Source: Geodermatophilus sabuli
GTDB taxonomy: Bacteria > Actinomycetota > Actinomycetes > Mycobacteriales > Geodermatophilaceae
Direction: 5' to 3'
DNA length: 64,000 nucleotides
NCBI RefSeq assembly: GCF_010686765.1
Contig: NZ_JAAGWF010000008.1
Coordinates: 186,001 to 250,000, forward strand
This document shows, in pieces, positions 38,148-48,361 of this stretch; the first letter of the stretch is position 1; the number at the start of each line of letters is the position of its first letter. A program made the position numbers and the translations under genes. The notes under the pieces are model-generated. The model searched no databases and was not told the origin of the DNA. It worked only from the letters and a program-made list of their open reading frames with translations.

Positions 38148-38293
38148 CGACGCGGATCACCGTTCGGGGGCCCGTCGGGGACCCGGGAGCTCCCCGGTGT
38201 GGACACGCGCCGCCGTCCGACCGGGCCGGGGACCGCCGTCGACCGAGCCGTCGTCCGGGGGACGGCGGTGTCGTCGGCTGCGATGATCACCGG

Positions 38294-39532
38294 ATGACCG
38301 GGAACGGGGCGGGCGCGGCCGAGGTGCCGCTGGTCAGCGGGGCGGACGTCGAGGCGGCCGCCGCGCTGCTCTCCGGCGTCGTCCGGCACACGCCGCTGGA
38401 GCACTCCCGCACGCTGGCCGAGCGGGCCGGCGGGCCCGTGTGGCTCAAGTGCGAGAACCTCCAGCGGGCCGGCTCGTTCAAGATCCGCGGGGCGTACACC
38501 CGGTTGTCCCGGCTGACCGCCGAGGAGCGCGCCCGCGGCGTCGTCGCGGCCAGCGCGGGCAACCACGCCCAGGGTGTGGCGCTCGCGGCGTCGATGCTCG
38601 GCATCCGGGCGACCGTCTTCATGCCGGAGAGCGCCCCGCTGCCCAAGGTCGCCGCCACCCGCGGGTACGGCGCCGACGCCCGGCTGGGCGGGCACTCGCT
38701 CACCGACGCGCTGGTCTCGGCCGCCGAGCACGCCGAGCGCACCGGGGCGGTGCTCATCCACCCCTTCGACCACCCCGACGTGATCGCCGGCCAGGGCACC
38801 GTCGGCCTGGAGATCCTCGAGCAGTGCCCCGACGTGGCCACCGTCCTCGTCTGCACCGGCGGGGGCGGGCTGGTGTCCGGGATCGCCGCGGCGATCAAGT
38901 CCCGCCGGCCCGGGGTACGGGTCGTCGGTGTCCAGGCCGAGGCGGCGGCGGCCTTCCCCGGGTCGCTCGCCGCCGGCCACCCCGTCGCCCTCCCCGCGAT
39001 GGCGACCATGGCCGACGGCATCGCGGTCGGGGCTCCGGGGGAGCTCACCCTGGCGCACGTGCAGGCACTGGTCGACGAGGTCCGGACGGTGAGCGAGGAG
39101 GACCTCTCCCGCGCGCTGCTGTTCTGCCTGGAGCGGGCGAAGCTGGTCGTCGAGCCGGCCGGCGCCGCCGCGGTCGCCGCGGTCCTCGCCGACCCGGCCG
39201 CCTTCCCACCACCGGTGGTGGCCGTCGTGTCCGGCGGGAACATCGACCCGGTGCTGCTGCTCAAGGTGGTCCAGCACGGCATGGCCGCGGCCGGCCGCTA
39301 CCTGCGGCTGCGGCTGCGGGTGCCCGACCGGCCCGGGTCCCTGGCGGGGGTCCTCACCGAGCTCGCCGACGCCGGCGCGAACGTGCTGGAAGTGGAGCAC
39401 GAGCGGACGGCGACCCGCCTGGACCTCGGCGAGGTGGAGGTCTTCGTCGTCCTGGAGACCCGCGGGCCGGAGCACGCCGAGGAGGTCGTCGCCGCGCTGG
39501 GCCGGGCGGGGTACTCCGTGACCGCCGGGTGA
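38294..39532 (+). CDS. ilvA: Threonine ammonia-lyase with C-terminal ACT domain
   Basis: 412 residues. The PLP lysine is in RAGSFKIRGAYTRL, the phosphate-binding loop is CTGGGGLVSGIAAAI, and ASAGNHAQGVALAA is the conserved substrate loop. The catalytic core ends near residue 320; from RYLRLRLRVPDRPGSLAGVL on there is a single ACT-type domain. It deaminates threonine to 2-oxobutyrate. This length and single ACT-like domain fit the TdcB-like forms used by actinobacteria rather than the two-ACT E. coli IlvA. It is divergent from the MoxR operon. Confidence 0.93.
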   Translation: MTGNGAGAAEVPLVSGADVEAAAALLSGVVRHTPLEHSRTLAERAGGPVWLKCENLQRAGSFKIRGAYTRLSRLTAEERARGVVAASAGNHAQGVALAASMLGIRATVFMPESAPLPKVAATRGYGADARLGGHSLTDALVSAAEHAERTGAVLIHPFDHPDVIAGQGTVGLEILEQCPDVATVLVCTGGGGLVSGIAAAIKSRRPGVRVVGVQAEAAAAFPGSLAAGHPVALPAMATMADGIAVGAPGELTLAHVQALVDEVRTVSEEDLSRALLFCLERAKLVVEPAGAAAVAAVLADPAAFPPPVVAVVSGGNIDPVLLLKVVQHGMAAAGRYLRLRLRVPDRPGSLAGVLTELADAGANVLEVEHERTATRLDLGEVEVFVVLETRGPEHAEEVVAALGRAGYSVTAG

Positions 39533-39671
39533 CCGAGCACCCACCTCGCGCTGCGCCGGACGCGACACGCGTCGAGGGCCTCGTCGAGCGCTTCGGCGCC
39601 CCGATCGCCCTCCGCTGCACCCACGCCGCGCGCCGGTGTGGGGCCCTGCAGCGGGGCCGGGCACGGAACGA

Positions 39672-39677
39672 CAGGAT
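39672..39677 (+). promoter_or_regulatory. Leaderless-type -10 (CAGGAT) for the M3 peptidase gene
   Basis: CAGGAT ends 7 nt before the ATG at 39685. It argues for that ATG rather than the one at 39676 or an in-frame GTG at 39529 that overlaps the ilvA stop. Confidence 0.4.
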
Positions 39678-39684
39678 GGGCGTG

Positions 39685-41754
39685 ATGAGCGCCGTCGAGT
39701 CCGCCCCCGTCCCTGCCACCGACAACCCGCTGTCCGAGCCGTCGTCGCTGCCGCTGCAGCTCCCGCCGTTCGCGGCGATCACGTTGGAGCACTGCCGCGA
39801 GGCGATGCTGGCCGGGATGGCCGGGCAGCGGGCGGAGGTGGCCGAGATCCTGCGGTCGCCCGGACCGCCCACGTTCGAGAACACGGTCGTGGCGCTGGAG
39901 CGCTCCGGCCGGCTGCTCCGCCGGGCAGCGGCTGTCTTCCACAACCTCGCCTCGTCGGTGGCGTCGGACCGGCTGCGCGAGATCGAGCGGGAGCTGGCCC
40001 CGCTGGAGTCCGCGCACGCCGACGCGCTCCGGCTGGACCCGGCGCTGTTCGCCCGGATCGACGCCGTCCACGCGCAGCGGCACGAGGCCGGGCTGGACGC
40101 CGAGGCGCTGCGGCTGGTCGAGCGCTACCACCTCGACTTCGTGCTCTCCGGTGCCCGGCTGGACGACGCCGGCAGGTCGCGGCTCACCGGGCTCAACCGG
40201 GAGCTGTCGGAGCTGTCGACCACCTTCGGGCAGAACCTGCAGCTCGCCACCGAGGCGGCGGCGGTCGTCGTCGGCGACGTCGCGGAGCTGGACGGGCTCA
40301 GCGGCGAGGAGGTCGCCGCGGCGGCCCGGGCCGCGGCCGACCGCGGGGTCGAGGGCTTCGTGCTGCCCCTCCTGCTGCCGACCGGCCAGCCCGTCCTGAC
40401 CAAGCTGCGCAGCCGCGAGCTGCGCCGCCGGGTCTTCGAGGCGTCGATCGGCCGGGCGTCCTCGGGTGCGCACGACAACGGGCCGGTCGCCGTCCGCATC
40501 GCCCGGGTCCGTGCCGAGCGGGCCCGGCTGCTGGGCTTCGCCACCCACGCCGACCTGGTCCTGGCCGACCAGACCGCCGGGAGCACGGCCGCGGTCGACG
40601 CGATGCTCGGCTCGATGGTCGGACCGTCCCTGGCCAACGCCCGGGCCGAGGCGGCGGAACTGGCCGAGGTGGCGGCACGCGATGGCGTGGCGGAGCTCGC
40701 CCCCTGGGACTGGGCCTTCTACAGCGAGCGGGTGCGCGCCGAGCGCTACGCGGTCGACACCGCGGCGCTGCGGCCCTGGTTCGAGCTCGACCGGGTGCTG
40801 GTCGACGGCGTCTTCCACGCCGCCGAGCTGCTCTACGGCTACCGCTTCACCCCCCGGCCCGACCTGGCCGGCTACCACCCCGACGTCCGCGTCTGGGAGG
40901 TCACCGGGTCCGACGGGGACACGGTGGGCCTCTACCTGGGTGACTTCTTCGCCCGCGAGGGCAAGCGGGGCGGAGCGTGGATGAGCTCGTTCGTCACCCA
41001 GTCGCGGCTGCTCGGCACGCACCCCGTCGTGGTCAACAACCTCAACGTCAGCCGGGCCGGCGACGGGCAGCCGACGCTGCTCACCCTCGACGAGGTCAAC
41101 ACGCTCTTCCACGAGTTCGGCCACACGCTGCACGGCCTGAGCTCGGCCGTCACCTACCCCCGGTTCGCCGGCACCGCCGTCCCGCGGGACTTCGTCGAGT
41201 TCCCCAGCCAGGTCAACGAGATGTGGGCGCTGTGGCCCGAGGTGCTCGGTCACTACGCCCGCCACGTCGACACCGGCGAACCGCTGCCGGCGGTCGTGGT
41301 CGCGGCCATCGACGCCGCCCGGCTCTGGGGCGAGGGGTTCGCGACGCTGGAGTACCTGGCGGCGACCCTGCTCGACCAGGCGTGGCACCGGATCACCCCG
41401 GAGACCGAGATCGGCGATCCGCAGGACTTCGAGCGGGACGCGCTGGCGGCCGCCGGTGTGGCGTACGACCTCGTCCCGCCGCGCTACCGGACCACGTACT
41501 TCCAGCACGTGTTCGCCGGTGGCTACGCGGCCGGCTACTACTCCTACATCTGGTCGGAGGTCCTCGACGCCGACACCGTGGAGTGGTTCACCGAGAACGG
41601 TGGCCTGCGGCGGGAGAACGGCGAGGTCTTCCGCGAGCGGCTGCTCTCGGTCGGCGGCTCGGTGGACCCGCTCGAGGCGTTCCGGGCCGTCCGCGGTCGC
41701 GACGCCGATCCCCAGCCGCTCCTGCGCCGCCGAGGGCTGGTCCCGGCCGCCTGA
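39685..41754 (+). CDS. M3-family zinc metallopeptidase (Dcp/oligopeptidase A-like)
   Basis: 689 residues from the ATG at 39685 (alternatives at 39676 and 39529 noted). The gluzincin motif HEFGHTLHGLSS (HExxH) is in the third quarter, with the downstream Glu ligand in the SQVNEMWALWPEVL region. FAGGYAAGYYSYIWSEVLDAD near the C-terminus is a conserved substrate-tyrosine segment of M3 enzymes. It should degrade short peptides in the cytoplasm; no signal peptide is visible. The length matches Dcp-like enzymes (about 680). It follows ilvA by 152 bp and is probably a separate unit. Confidence 0.94.
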   Translation: MSAVESAPVPATDNPLSEPSSLPLQLPPFAAITLEHCREAMLAGMAGQRAEVAEILRSPGPPTFENTVVALERSGRLLRRAAAVFHNLASSVASDRLREIERELAPLESAHADALRLDPALFARIDAVHAQRHEAGLDAEALRLVERYHLDFVLSGARLDDAGRSRLTGLNRELSELSTTFGQNLQLATEAAAVVVGDVAELDGLSGEEVAAAARAAADRGVEGFVLPLLLPTGQPVLTKLRSRELRRRVFEASIGRASSGAHDNGPVAVRIARVRAERARLLGFATHADLVLADQTAGSTAAVDAMLGSMVGPSLANARAEAAELAEVAARDGVAELAPWDWAFYSERVRAERYAVDTAALRPWFELDRVLVDGVFHAAELLYGYRFTPRPDLAGYHPDVRVWEVTGSDGDTVGLYLGDFFAREGKRGGAWMSSFVTQSRLLGTHPVVVNNLNVSRAGDGQPTLLTLDEVNTLFHEFGHTLHGLSSAVTYPRFAGTAVPRDFVEFPSQVNEMWALWPEVLGHYARHVDTGEPLPAVVVAAIDAARLWGEGFATLEYLAATLLDQAWHRITPETEIGDPQDFERDALAAAGVAYDLVPPRYRTTYFQHVFAGGYAAGYYSYIWSEVLDADTVEWFTENGGLRRENGEVFRERLLSVGGSVDPLEAFRAVRGRDADPQPLLRRRGLVPAA

Positions 41755-41859
41755 GCACCGCCGCGGCCGGCACCCGTCGCGGGCGCGGTCCCGGTGTCGA
41801 CGGTCCGGCAGCAGCCGGGATGCGGGTCCAGGCGTGGTCGGCGGCCGAGGCCGCCGAGG

Positions 41860-42183
41860 TCAGAGCCAGGGCAGGCTGAGCACCAGGTCCAGGTCGTCGG
41901 GGCTCTCGCCGTCGCGCACCAGCCGGTTGGGCTGGCGGTGACCGCACGCCGTGCAGCGGTGCACCACCTGCCAGCCCTTGCCGGACTTCTCCACCAGCCC
42001 GATCGGCTCCATGGGCTGCCGGCATCCGCTCGCGCGGTCACCGGGCAGTTCGTCGACGTGCAGGGACCACAGGCAGTACGGGCAGTGGTTGCGGTAGTGC
42101 CCGTCGGTGTTGGCCGGCACCGGCGCGGTGCAGTGCACGCACTCGAAGCCGGTGTTCTCCGCCTGACGGGAGCGGGCCCCCAT
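41860..42183 (-). CDS. RNHCP-domain zinc-ribbon protein
   Basis: 107 residues. Four cysteine pairs suggest one or two zinc ribbons: CVHC, HCPYC, and CTAC, with an isolated Cys in ASGCRQPM. The signature YRNHCPYCLWSLHVD names the RNHCP family. Function is unknown; size and pairs suggest nucleic-acid binding. It begins 8 bp after the greA stop on the same strand, so greA and this gene form an operon. In M. tuberculosis a different small gene occupies the spot next to greA. Confidence 0.88.
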   Translation of the reverse strand: MGARSRQAENTGFECVHCTAPVPANTDGHYRNHCPYCLWSLHVDELPGDRASGCRQPMEPIGLVEKSGKGWQVVHRCTACGHRQPNRLVRDGESPDDLDLVLSLPWL

Positions 42184-42191
42184 CGCCCGGG

Positions 42192-42695
42192 TCAGGGGAC
42201 GAACGGCTCGACGGCGACGACCTCGACGCTGATGTCGCGACCGTTGGGCGCCTGGTAGGTCACCGTCGTGCCCGGGGCCGCGCCCATGATCGCCGCGCCC
42301 ATCGCCGATTCGGGGGAGTAGACCGTGAGGTCCGTCGTCCCGGCGATCTCCCGCGAGCCGAGCAGGAACTTCTCGACGTCGTCGTCGCCGGCGAACCGGA
42401 TGCTGATGACGGTGCCGAGGGCGGCGTTGGTCGCGGTCTTCGGGGCGTCGCCGACCCGTGCCTTGCGCAGCAGGTCGGTCAGCTGCCGGATGCGGGCCTC
42501 CTGCTTGCCCTGCTCGTCCTTCGCCGCGTGGTATCCGCCGTTCTCCTTGAGGTCGCCCTCCTCGCGGCGGGCGTTGATCTCGGCGGCCATCGCCGGACGG
42601 CCCGCCACCAGCTGGTCGAGCTCGGCCTTCAGCCGGTCGTGCGCCTCCTGGGTCAGCCAGACGCCCTGGTTCTGCTCGTCAGTGGGGGTGGACAC
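42192..42695 (-). CDS. greA: Transcription elongation factor GreA
   Basis: 167 residues from a GTG with AGGAG 7-8 nt upstream. The N-terminal coiled coil runs from VWLTQEAHDRLKAELDQL through IRQLTDLLRKARV, with the acidic tip residues in REEGDLKENGGYHAAKDEQ. The C-terminal FKBP-like domain has VYSPESAMGAAIMGAAPG. It enters the RNA polymerase secondary channel and stimulates cleavage of backtracked RNA. Divergent from mca, as in mycobacteria (Rv1080c/Rv1082). Confidence 0.97.
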   Translation of the reverse strand: MSTPTDEQNQGVWLTQEAHDRLKAELDQLVAGRPAMAAEINARREEGDLKENGGYHAAKDEQGKQEARIRQLTDLLRKARVGDAPKTATNAALGTVISIRFAGDDDVEKFLLGSREIAGTTDLTVYSPESAMGAAIMGAAPGTTVTYQAPNGRDISVEVVAVEPFVP

Positions 42696-42912
42696 GGCAT
42701 TGCTCCTGGAAAAAGTCGGTGGCCGCCCCCCGTCCGGGGAACGGCCGCTTGTATCCGGCCAACCTAACACCGGCGCACGAGGGTGTGCGGGGCTCCAGCA
42801 CGGTGCCGGAGTTCCGGAACGGTAGTGGAACACGAGGTGACGAGCACCACCTCCACCCGAACGAGGGGCCCCTTTGCGGCGGACGGTCGTACCGGCGGGG
42901 GACAATGACCGG
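42696..42912. promoter_or_regulatory. greA-mca divergent promoter region
   Basis: 217 bp with the AGGAG site of greA at one end and the mca -10 at the other. No palindrome or ORF stands out. A run of A residues (AAAAAG, in TGGAAAAAGTC) near 42710 is the only A/T-rich patch and may belong to the greA leader. Confidence 0.35.
42901..42906 (+). promoter_or_regulatory. Leaderless-type -10 (GACAAT) for mca
   Basis: GACAAT is close to the TATAAT consensus and ends 6 nt before the GTG at 42913, with no ribosome-binding site between. It is one of the better matches in the window. Confidence 0.55.
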
Positions 42913-43800
42913 GTGACCGAAGCAGACCCGTTGCGCCTGCTCGCCGTGCACGCCCATCCCGACGACGAGTCGAGCAAGGGCGCCGCGACGATGGCGAAGT
43001 ACGTCGCGGAGGGCGTCCGCGTGATGGTGGCGACCTGCACCGGGGGTGAGCGCGGCTCGGTGCTCAACCCGGCGCTGGACCGGCCCGACGTGTGGGAGCG
43101 GCTGCCGCAGATCCGGGTCGAGGAGATGGCCCGGGCGCGGGAGATCCTCGGCGTGGAGCAGGAGTTCCTGGGGTTCGTCGACTCCGGCCTGCCCGAGGGG
43201 GACCCGCTGCCGCCGCTGCCGGAGGGGTGCTTCGCGCTGGTGCCGCTCGAGGAGGCCGCGGCGCCGCTGGTCGAGCTGATCCGCCGGTTCCGCCCGCAGG
43301 TCATCACGACCTACGACGAGCGAGGCGGCTATCCGCACCCCGACCACATCAAGACCCATGAGATCTCGGTGCACGCCTTCGAGGCGGCGGGCGACCCCGA
43401 CCGCTATCCGGGGCTGGGCGAGCCCTGGCAGCCGAGCAAGCTCTACTACCACATGGGCTTCACCCTGCCCCGGACGCGGGCGCTGCACGAGGCGATCCTC
43501 GCGTCGGGCCACGAGTCGCCCTACGCGGAGTGGCTGGAGAACTGGGACCCCGACCGGGACCTGTCCCACCGGGTCACCACCCGCGTGCACTGCGCCGAGT
43601 ACTTCGCGGTCCGTGATGCCGCGCTGATCGCCCACGCGACGCAGATCGACCCGACCGGCCGCTGGTTCGCCTGCCCGCTGGAGGTCCAGCAGCGGGTGTG
43701 GCCGACCGAGGACTACGAGCTCGCCCGGTCGGTGGTCGACTCCCCCGTGCCGGAGGACGACCTGTTCGCCGGTGTGCGCAGCGAGGTGACCGTCCGATGA
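42913..43800 (+). CDS. mca: Mycothiol S-conjugate amidase
   Basis: 295 residues from the GTG at 42913. It is a LmbE/PIG-L zinc amidase: [20 protein letters not shown] carries the His-Pro-Asp-Asp zinc motif, and [11 protein letters not shown] the third ligand. [17 protein letters not shown] is typical of Mca/MshB. Mca hydrolyses mycothiol-toxin conjugates to release mercapturic acids for export. [19 protein letters not shown] in the C-terminal part separates Mca from MshB. It implies that this organism makes mycothiol. It overlaps the next small gene by 4 bp. Confidence 0.95.
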   Translation: MTEADPLRLLAVHAHPDDESSKGAATMAKYVAEGVRVMVATCTGGERGSVLNPALDRPDVWERLPQIRVEEMARAREILGVEQEFLGFVDSGLPEGDPLPPLPEGCFALVPLEEAAAPLVELIRRFRPQVITTYDERGGYPHPDHIKTHEISVHAFEAAGDPDRYPGLGEPWQPSKLYYHMGFTLPRTRALHEAILASGHESPYAEWLENWDPDRDLSHRVTTRVHCAEYFAVRDAALIAHATQIDPTGRWFACPLEVQQRVWPTEDYELARSVVDSPVPEDDLFAGVRSEVTVR

Positions 43801-44132
43801 GTGCGGCCGTCGTCCTCGCCGCGGCGGGCGACCAGCTCCCCGAGGACGTGGGCAAGTCCGGACCCCTCGGGCTCCTGCTGATCGTGGTGCTGCTCATCGC
43901 CACCGCACTCCTGGTCAAGTCGATGTCGCGGCACCTCAAGCGGCTGCCGCGCAGCTTCGACCCCGAGGACGACGAGCCGCAGGTCGTCGTCCCGGACACC
44001 CCGGCCGAGCTGCTCGAGCCGCCGCCCGGGCCTGGGCAGGAGCTGCTCGACACGCTCCGGCGCGCGCCGCTGGCCATCGAGCCACCGCGGGACGACGACG
44101 GCCGGCCGGACGCCCCGCGTTCGCGGGGCTGA
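43797..44132 (+). CDS. Small single-pass membrane protein next to mca (Rv1083-like position)
   Basis: 111 residues, ATGA overlap with mca. One membrane helix ([22 protein letters not shown]) follows a short extracytoplasmic N-terminus; the rest is a charged, Pro-rich cytoplasmic tail with [14 protein letters not shown] near the membrane. No catalytic motif is seen. A small membrane protein in this place is conserved beside mca in mycobacteria, so a role tied to Mca or to product export can be guessed but not shown. Confidence 0.8.
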   Translation: MSAAVVLAAAGDQLPEDVGKSGPLGLLLIVVLLIATALLVKSMSRHLKRLPRSFDPEDDEPQVVVPDTPAELLEPPPGPGQELLDTLRRAPLAIEPPRDDDGRPDAPRSRG

Positions 44133-44160
44133 CCGACCGGCCGTCATCCGGCGCACCGGA

Positions 44161-44724
44161 CTACCAGCGGTGCGCCACGTCGATCACGAGCCGGTCGACG
44201 TGGCTGGAGCCACCCTCGAGCACGAACACGCGGAACGGCAGCCGCGCCCGCGTGCCGATGCCGACGTCCGACCGACCCTCGTAGGACCCGAGCCAGGCCA
44301 CCTGGCGCAGGGTGCTGAACCCGGCGACGCCGACCGCCTCACGCGGGACGGCCGGCGTGTAGGTCGGGTCGCCGTCGTCGTCGTAGCCGGTGGCGCCGAT
44401 GGTCACCTGCAGCTTCGCCCCACCCCGGAGCGGGACCACGGCCCCGCTGCCGTCCATGCGCACCTGGGGCACGTAGCGGACGGAGTAGGACTCGAAGCCC
44501 TCGACCTCGGCGATGTCGATGACCACCCGGTCGTAGCACGCGTGCTTCCCGGCACGGATGTCGTGCACGAAGTTGCGGCCAGGGTCGTTGGGGTGGACCG
44601 ACTTCGCCAGCGAGCCCCACGGGGTCGCGCAGGCGTTGGTCGCCGCGGCGGCGGGACTGACGACGCCGAGCAGGGCGAGGGCGGAGAGGATCAGGACGAG
44701 GATCCGGAAGCGATTGCGGGTCAT
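44161..44724 (-). CDS. Exported AMIN-like domain protein
   Basis: 187 residues; ATG with AGGAGG 6 nt upstream. A classical signal peptide is present: TRNRFR, then ILVLILSALALLGVVSP, cleavage near AAA-ATNAC. Two cysteines (CATPW, HACYD) could form a disulfide. The body has CYDRVVIDIAEVEG, YVPQV and DRLVIDVAHRW at the C-terminus, which fits the actinobacterial AMIN-like family. AMIN domains bind cell-wall polymers, so a wall-associated role is plausible. It is convergent with the mca unit and divergent from the DUF255 gene. Confidence 0.82.
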   Translation of the reverse strand: MTRNRFRILVLILSALALLGVVSPAAAATNACATPWGSLAKSVHPNDPGRNFVHDIRAGKHACYDRVVIDIAEVEGFESYSVRYVPQVRMDGSGAVVPLRGGAKLQVTIGATGYDDDGDPTYTPAVPREAVGVAGFSTLRQVAWLGSYEGRSDVGIGTRARLPFRVFVLEGGSSHVDRLVIDVAHRW

Positions 44725-44888
44725 GGCGGGCCTCCTGTGGTTGATGTGCCGCATGGGGTGCGGTGTGGTGAGAATCCGCCGACGCGCCGCGCCTGGGAAA
44801 GACCTGTGCTCGTCCAGGAACGCCGAAGCTGGTGCCCAGGCTCGGGCACAGTTCGACAACTCTCCGGCGCGTCCGATCGCGCCGTCCG

Positions 44889-44900
44889 AGCACATGTGCT
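44889..44900. promoter_or_regulatory. 12-bp perfect palindrome AGCACATGTGCT
   Basis: A perfect palindrome in the 246-bp divergent gap between the AMIN-like gene and the DUF255 gene, 70 bp before the latter. It could be a regulator site; no further copies were noticed. The rest of the gap shows no ORF. Confidence 0.3.
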
Positions 44901-44958
44901 GTCCGTGACGGAGTCCGGTGCGGACCGCCGCCCGGCGCGTGCCGGCGAGCCCGTCGGG

Positions 44959-44964
44959 TAGGCC
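44959..44964 (+). promoter_or_regulatory. Leaderless-type -10 (TAGGCC) for the DUF255 gene
   Basis: TAGGCC ends 6 nt before the GTG at 44971. The last base differs from TANNNT, so the match is weaker than for eno or ndh. Confidence 0.35.
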
Positions 44965-44970
44965 CTCGTC

Positions 44971-46968
<1,998 letters not shown>

Positions 46969-46982
46969 ACGGGGCACCGGAC

Positions 46983-47005
46983 GATTACCGTGTAATCGTG
47001 TAATC
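46983..47005. promoter_or_regulatory. Operator-like site: GATTAC-CGT-GTAATC plus tandem GTGTAATC
   Basis: A perfect 6+6 inverted repeat with a 3-bp spacer at 46983-46997, extended by a second copy of GTGTAATC (46990-46997 and 46998-47005). The block is A/T-rich against a 73% G+C background and ends 7 bp before the GAGGAGG ribosome-binding site of the next gene, which encodes a ribbon-helix-helix-like protein. It fits an autoregulatory operator. Confidence 0.6.
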
Positions 47006-47024
47006 AACTCCTGAGGAGGCCGTC

Positions 47025-47639
47025 GTGCACGGACACCACCACCGCTTCTCCGACACCCCGTTCGCCGGCATGCGCGGAGCGTTCCGCGGGGGCCGCGGCC
47101 CGGGCGGCCGCGGCCGCGGACCCGAGGCGCCACCCCCCGTCGAGCGTGCCGAGGTCGCCGGCTGGTTCGCCGGCCGCCTGCCCGACGGCTGGTTCACCGG
47201 GCCGGTGGAGCTGCTGATCGACCGCGACGAGATCACCGTCGTCGGCCCGCTGGCCGAGCCGTCGCCCGTCGACGGTGACGCGGCGGCCGCGCGGGCCGGC
47301 CGGATCGCGCGCTTCCGCGAGGAGACCCGCGAGCAGCGCATGGCGATCGCGGACGCCGCCCAGGCCCGGTACGGCCGGTCGGTCGCGTGGGGGGCGAGCT
47401 GCGGCGAGGTCCGGGAGCTGTTCACCACGTTGTCGGTGCCGGTGATGACCCGGCTGCGGCAGCCCGAGCGGCTGGTCCTGGACACGCTCGTCGACGCCGG
47501 CGTCGCGCGCTCCCGGTCCGAGGCGCTGGTCTGGGCGGTCCGGCTGGTCGGGCAGCACGCCGAGGACTGGCTGACCGAGCTGCGCGAGGCCATGGCCTCG
47601 GTCGAGGAGGTGCGCGGGCGGGGACCCTCGGTGGGCTGA
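47025..47639 (+). CDS. Putative ribbon-helix-helix-type regulator with His/Gly/Arg-rich N-terminus
   Basis: 204 residues; GTG 5 nt after GAGGAGG. The N-terminus is unusual: MHGHHHRFSDTPF, then a Gly/Arg-rich run (GGRGPGGRGRG). A middle domain (VAGWFAGRLPDGWF, VELLIDRDEITVVGPL) is unassigned and recurs in actinobacterial hypothetical proteins. The C-terminal stretch PERLVLDTLVDAGVARSRSE-ALVWAVRL has the strand-helix-turn-helix pattern of CopG/ribbon-helix-helix proteins. The inverted repeat just upstream suggests it binds its own promoter; the His-rich head could sense metal. No toxin-like partner is adjacent. The assignment is inference. Confidence 0.55.
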   Translation: MHGHHHRFSDTPFAGMRGAFRGGRGPGGRGRGPEAPPPVERAEVAGWFAGRLPDGWFTGPVELLIDRDEITVVGPLAEPSPVDGDAAAARAGRIARFREETREQRMAIADAAQARYGRSVAWGASCGEVRELFTTLSVPVMTRLRQPERLVLDTLVDAGVARSRSEALVWAVRLVGQHAEDWLTELREAMASVEEVRGRGPSVG

Positions 47640-47646
47640 GACCTGC

Positions 47647-47652
47647 CAGGCT
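47647..47652 (+). promoter_or_regulatory. Leaderless-type -10 (CAGGCT) for the maleylpyruvate-isomerase-fold gene
   Basis: CAGGCT ends 6 nt before the GTG at 47659. The sequence CAGGCTCGGGCC is nearly the same as that before ndh (TAGGCTCGGGCC). Confidence 0.45.
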
Positions 47653-47658
47653 CGGGCC

Positions 47659-48321
47659 GTGTCCGAGCCGCTGCACCTGCTGCGCACCGCCTACGCCGAC
47701 CTGGCCGCGGCCCTGTCCGCCCTGACCGCCGAGGAGGGCTGGCAGCCCACCGGCTGCGCCGGCTGGACGCCGGTGGACCTCGGCGTCCACCTGCTCGGCG
47801 ACGCCCGCCGGGCCCTGGTCGCGCTCAACACCCCCGCCGACGGGCCGGCGGACACCACCGCCGTCGACTACTGGCTGGCGTGGCGTCCGCCGGCTCCCGG
47901 CGACGAGGACGAGCTGTGGAGCACGCGGGTGGTGGCCAGCGTGCAGGGCGGCCTCGGGCCGGTCGGTCGGCGCTACGCCGAGACGTCCGCCGCGGTGCTC
48001 GTCGCCGCCGGACGGGTCGACGCCTCGGACCTCGTCCGCACCCAGGGCAGGGTCATGACGGTGGCCGACCTGCTCTCCACGCTGGCGGTGGAGGCCGCCG
48101 TCCACCACCTCGACCTGGTCGCCCACCTGGACCGGCCGGGGCCGGCCGCGGCGCCGCTGGCCGAGGTCCGCCGGGTGCTCGAGGGGTTGCTCGGCGGGCC
48201 CCTCCCGGCGGGCTGGGACGACGTCACCGCCGCCCGCCGGGGCACGGGACGCTCGCCCCTCGACGACTCCGACCGTGCCCTGCTGGGTCCGGCGGTGGAG
48301 CGGTTCCCGCTGTTCGGGTGA
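47659..48321 (+). CDS. Mycothiol-dependent maleylpyruvate-isomerase-fold protein
   Basis: 220 residues, GTG start. The fold is the MDMPI/DinB four-helix type: LRTAYADLAAALSAL, GWQPTGCAGWTPVDLGVHLLGD (with the first metal His) and VEAAVHHLDLVAHL, which supplies the Glu-x3-His metal pair. Proteins of this family use mycothiol as cofactor for isomerase or transferase reactions, which agrees with mca nearby. The actual substrate is unknown. It sits 19 bp after the regulator-like gene but has its own promoter-like element. Confidence 0.85.
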   Translation: MSEPLHLLRTAYADLAAALSALTAEEGWQPTGCAGWTPVDLGVHLLGDARRALVALNTPADGPADTTAVDYWLAWRPPAPGDEDELWSTRVVASVQGGLGPVGRRYAETSAAVLVAAGRVDASDLVRTQGRVMTVADLLSTLAVEAAVHHLDLVAHLDRPGPAAAPLAEVRRVLEGLLGGPLPAGWDDVTAARRGTGRSPLDDSDRALLGPAVERFPLFG

Positions 48322-48349
48322 GGGCGCCGGAGGGGATCCGGCGACCAGG

Positions 48350-48355
48350 GACACT
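48350..48355 (+). promoter_or_regulatory. Leaderless-type -10 (GACACT) for the geranylgeranyl-reductase-like gene
   Basis: GACACT ends 6 nt before the GTG at 48362; this spacing favours that GTG over the one at 48359. Confidence 0.45.
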
Positions 48356-48361
48356 GGGGTG

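Noticed and set aside
39529-39684. GTG at 39529 overlapping the ilvA stop as the M3 peptidase start
   Set aside because: The added 52 residues are basic and low in complexity, and a -10-like hexamer points to the ATG at 39685.
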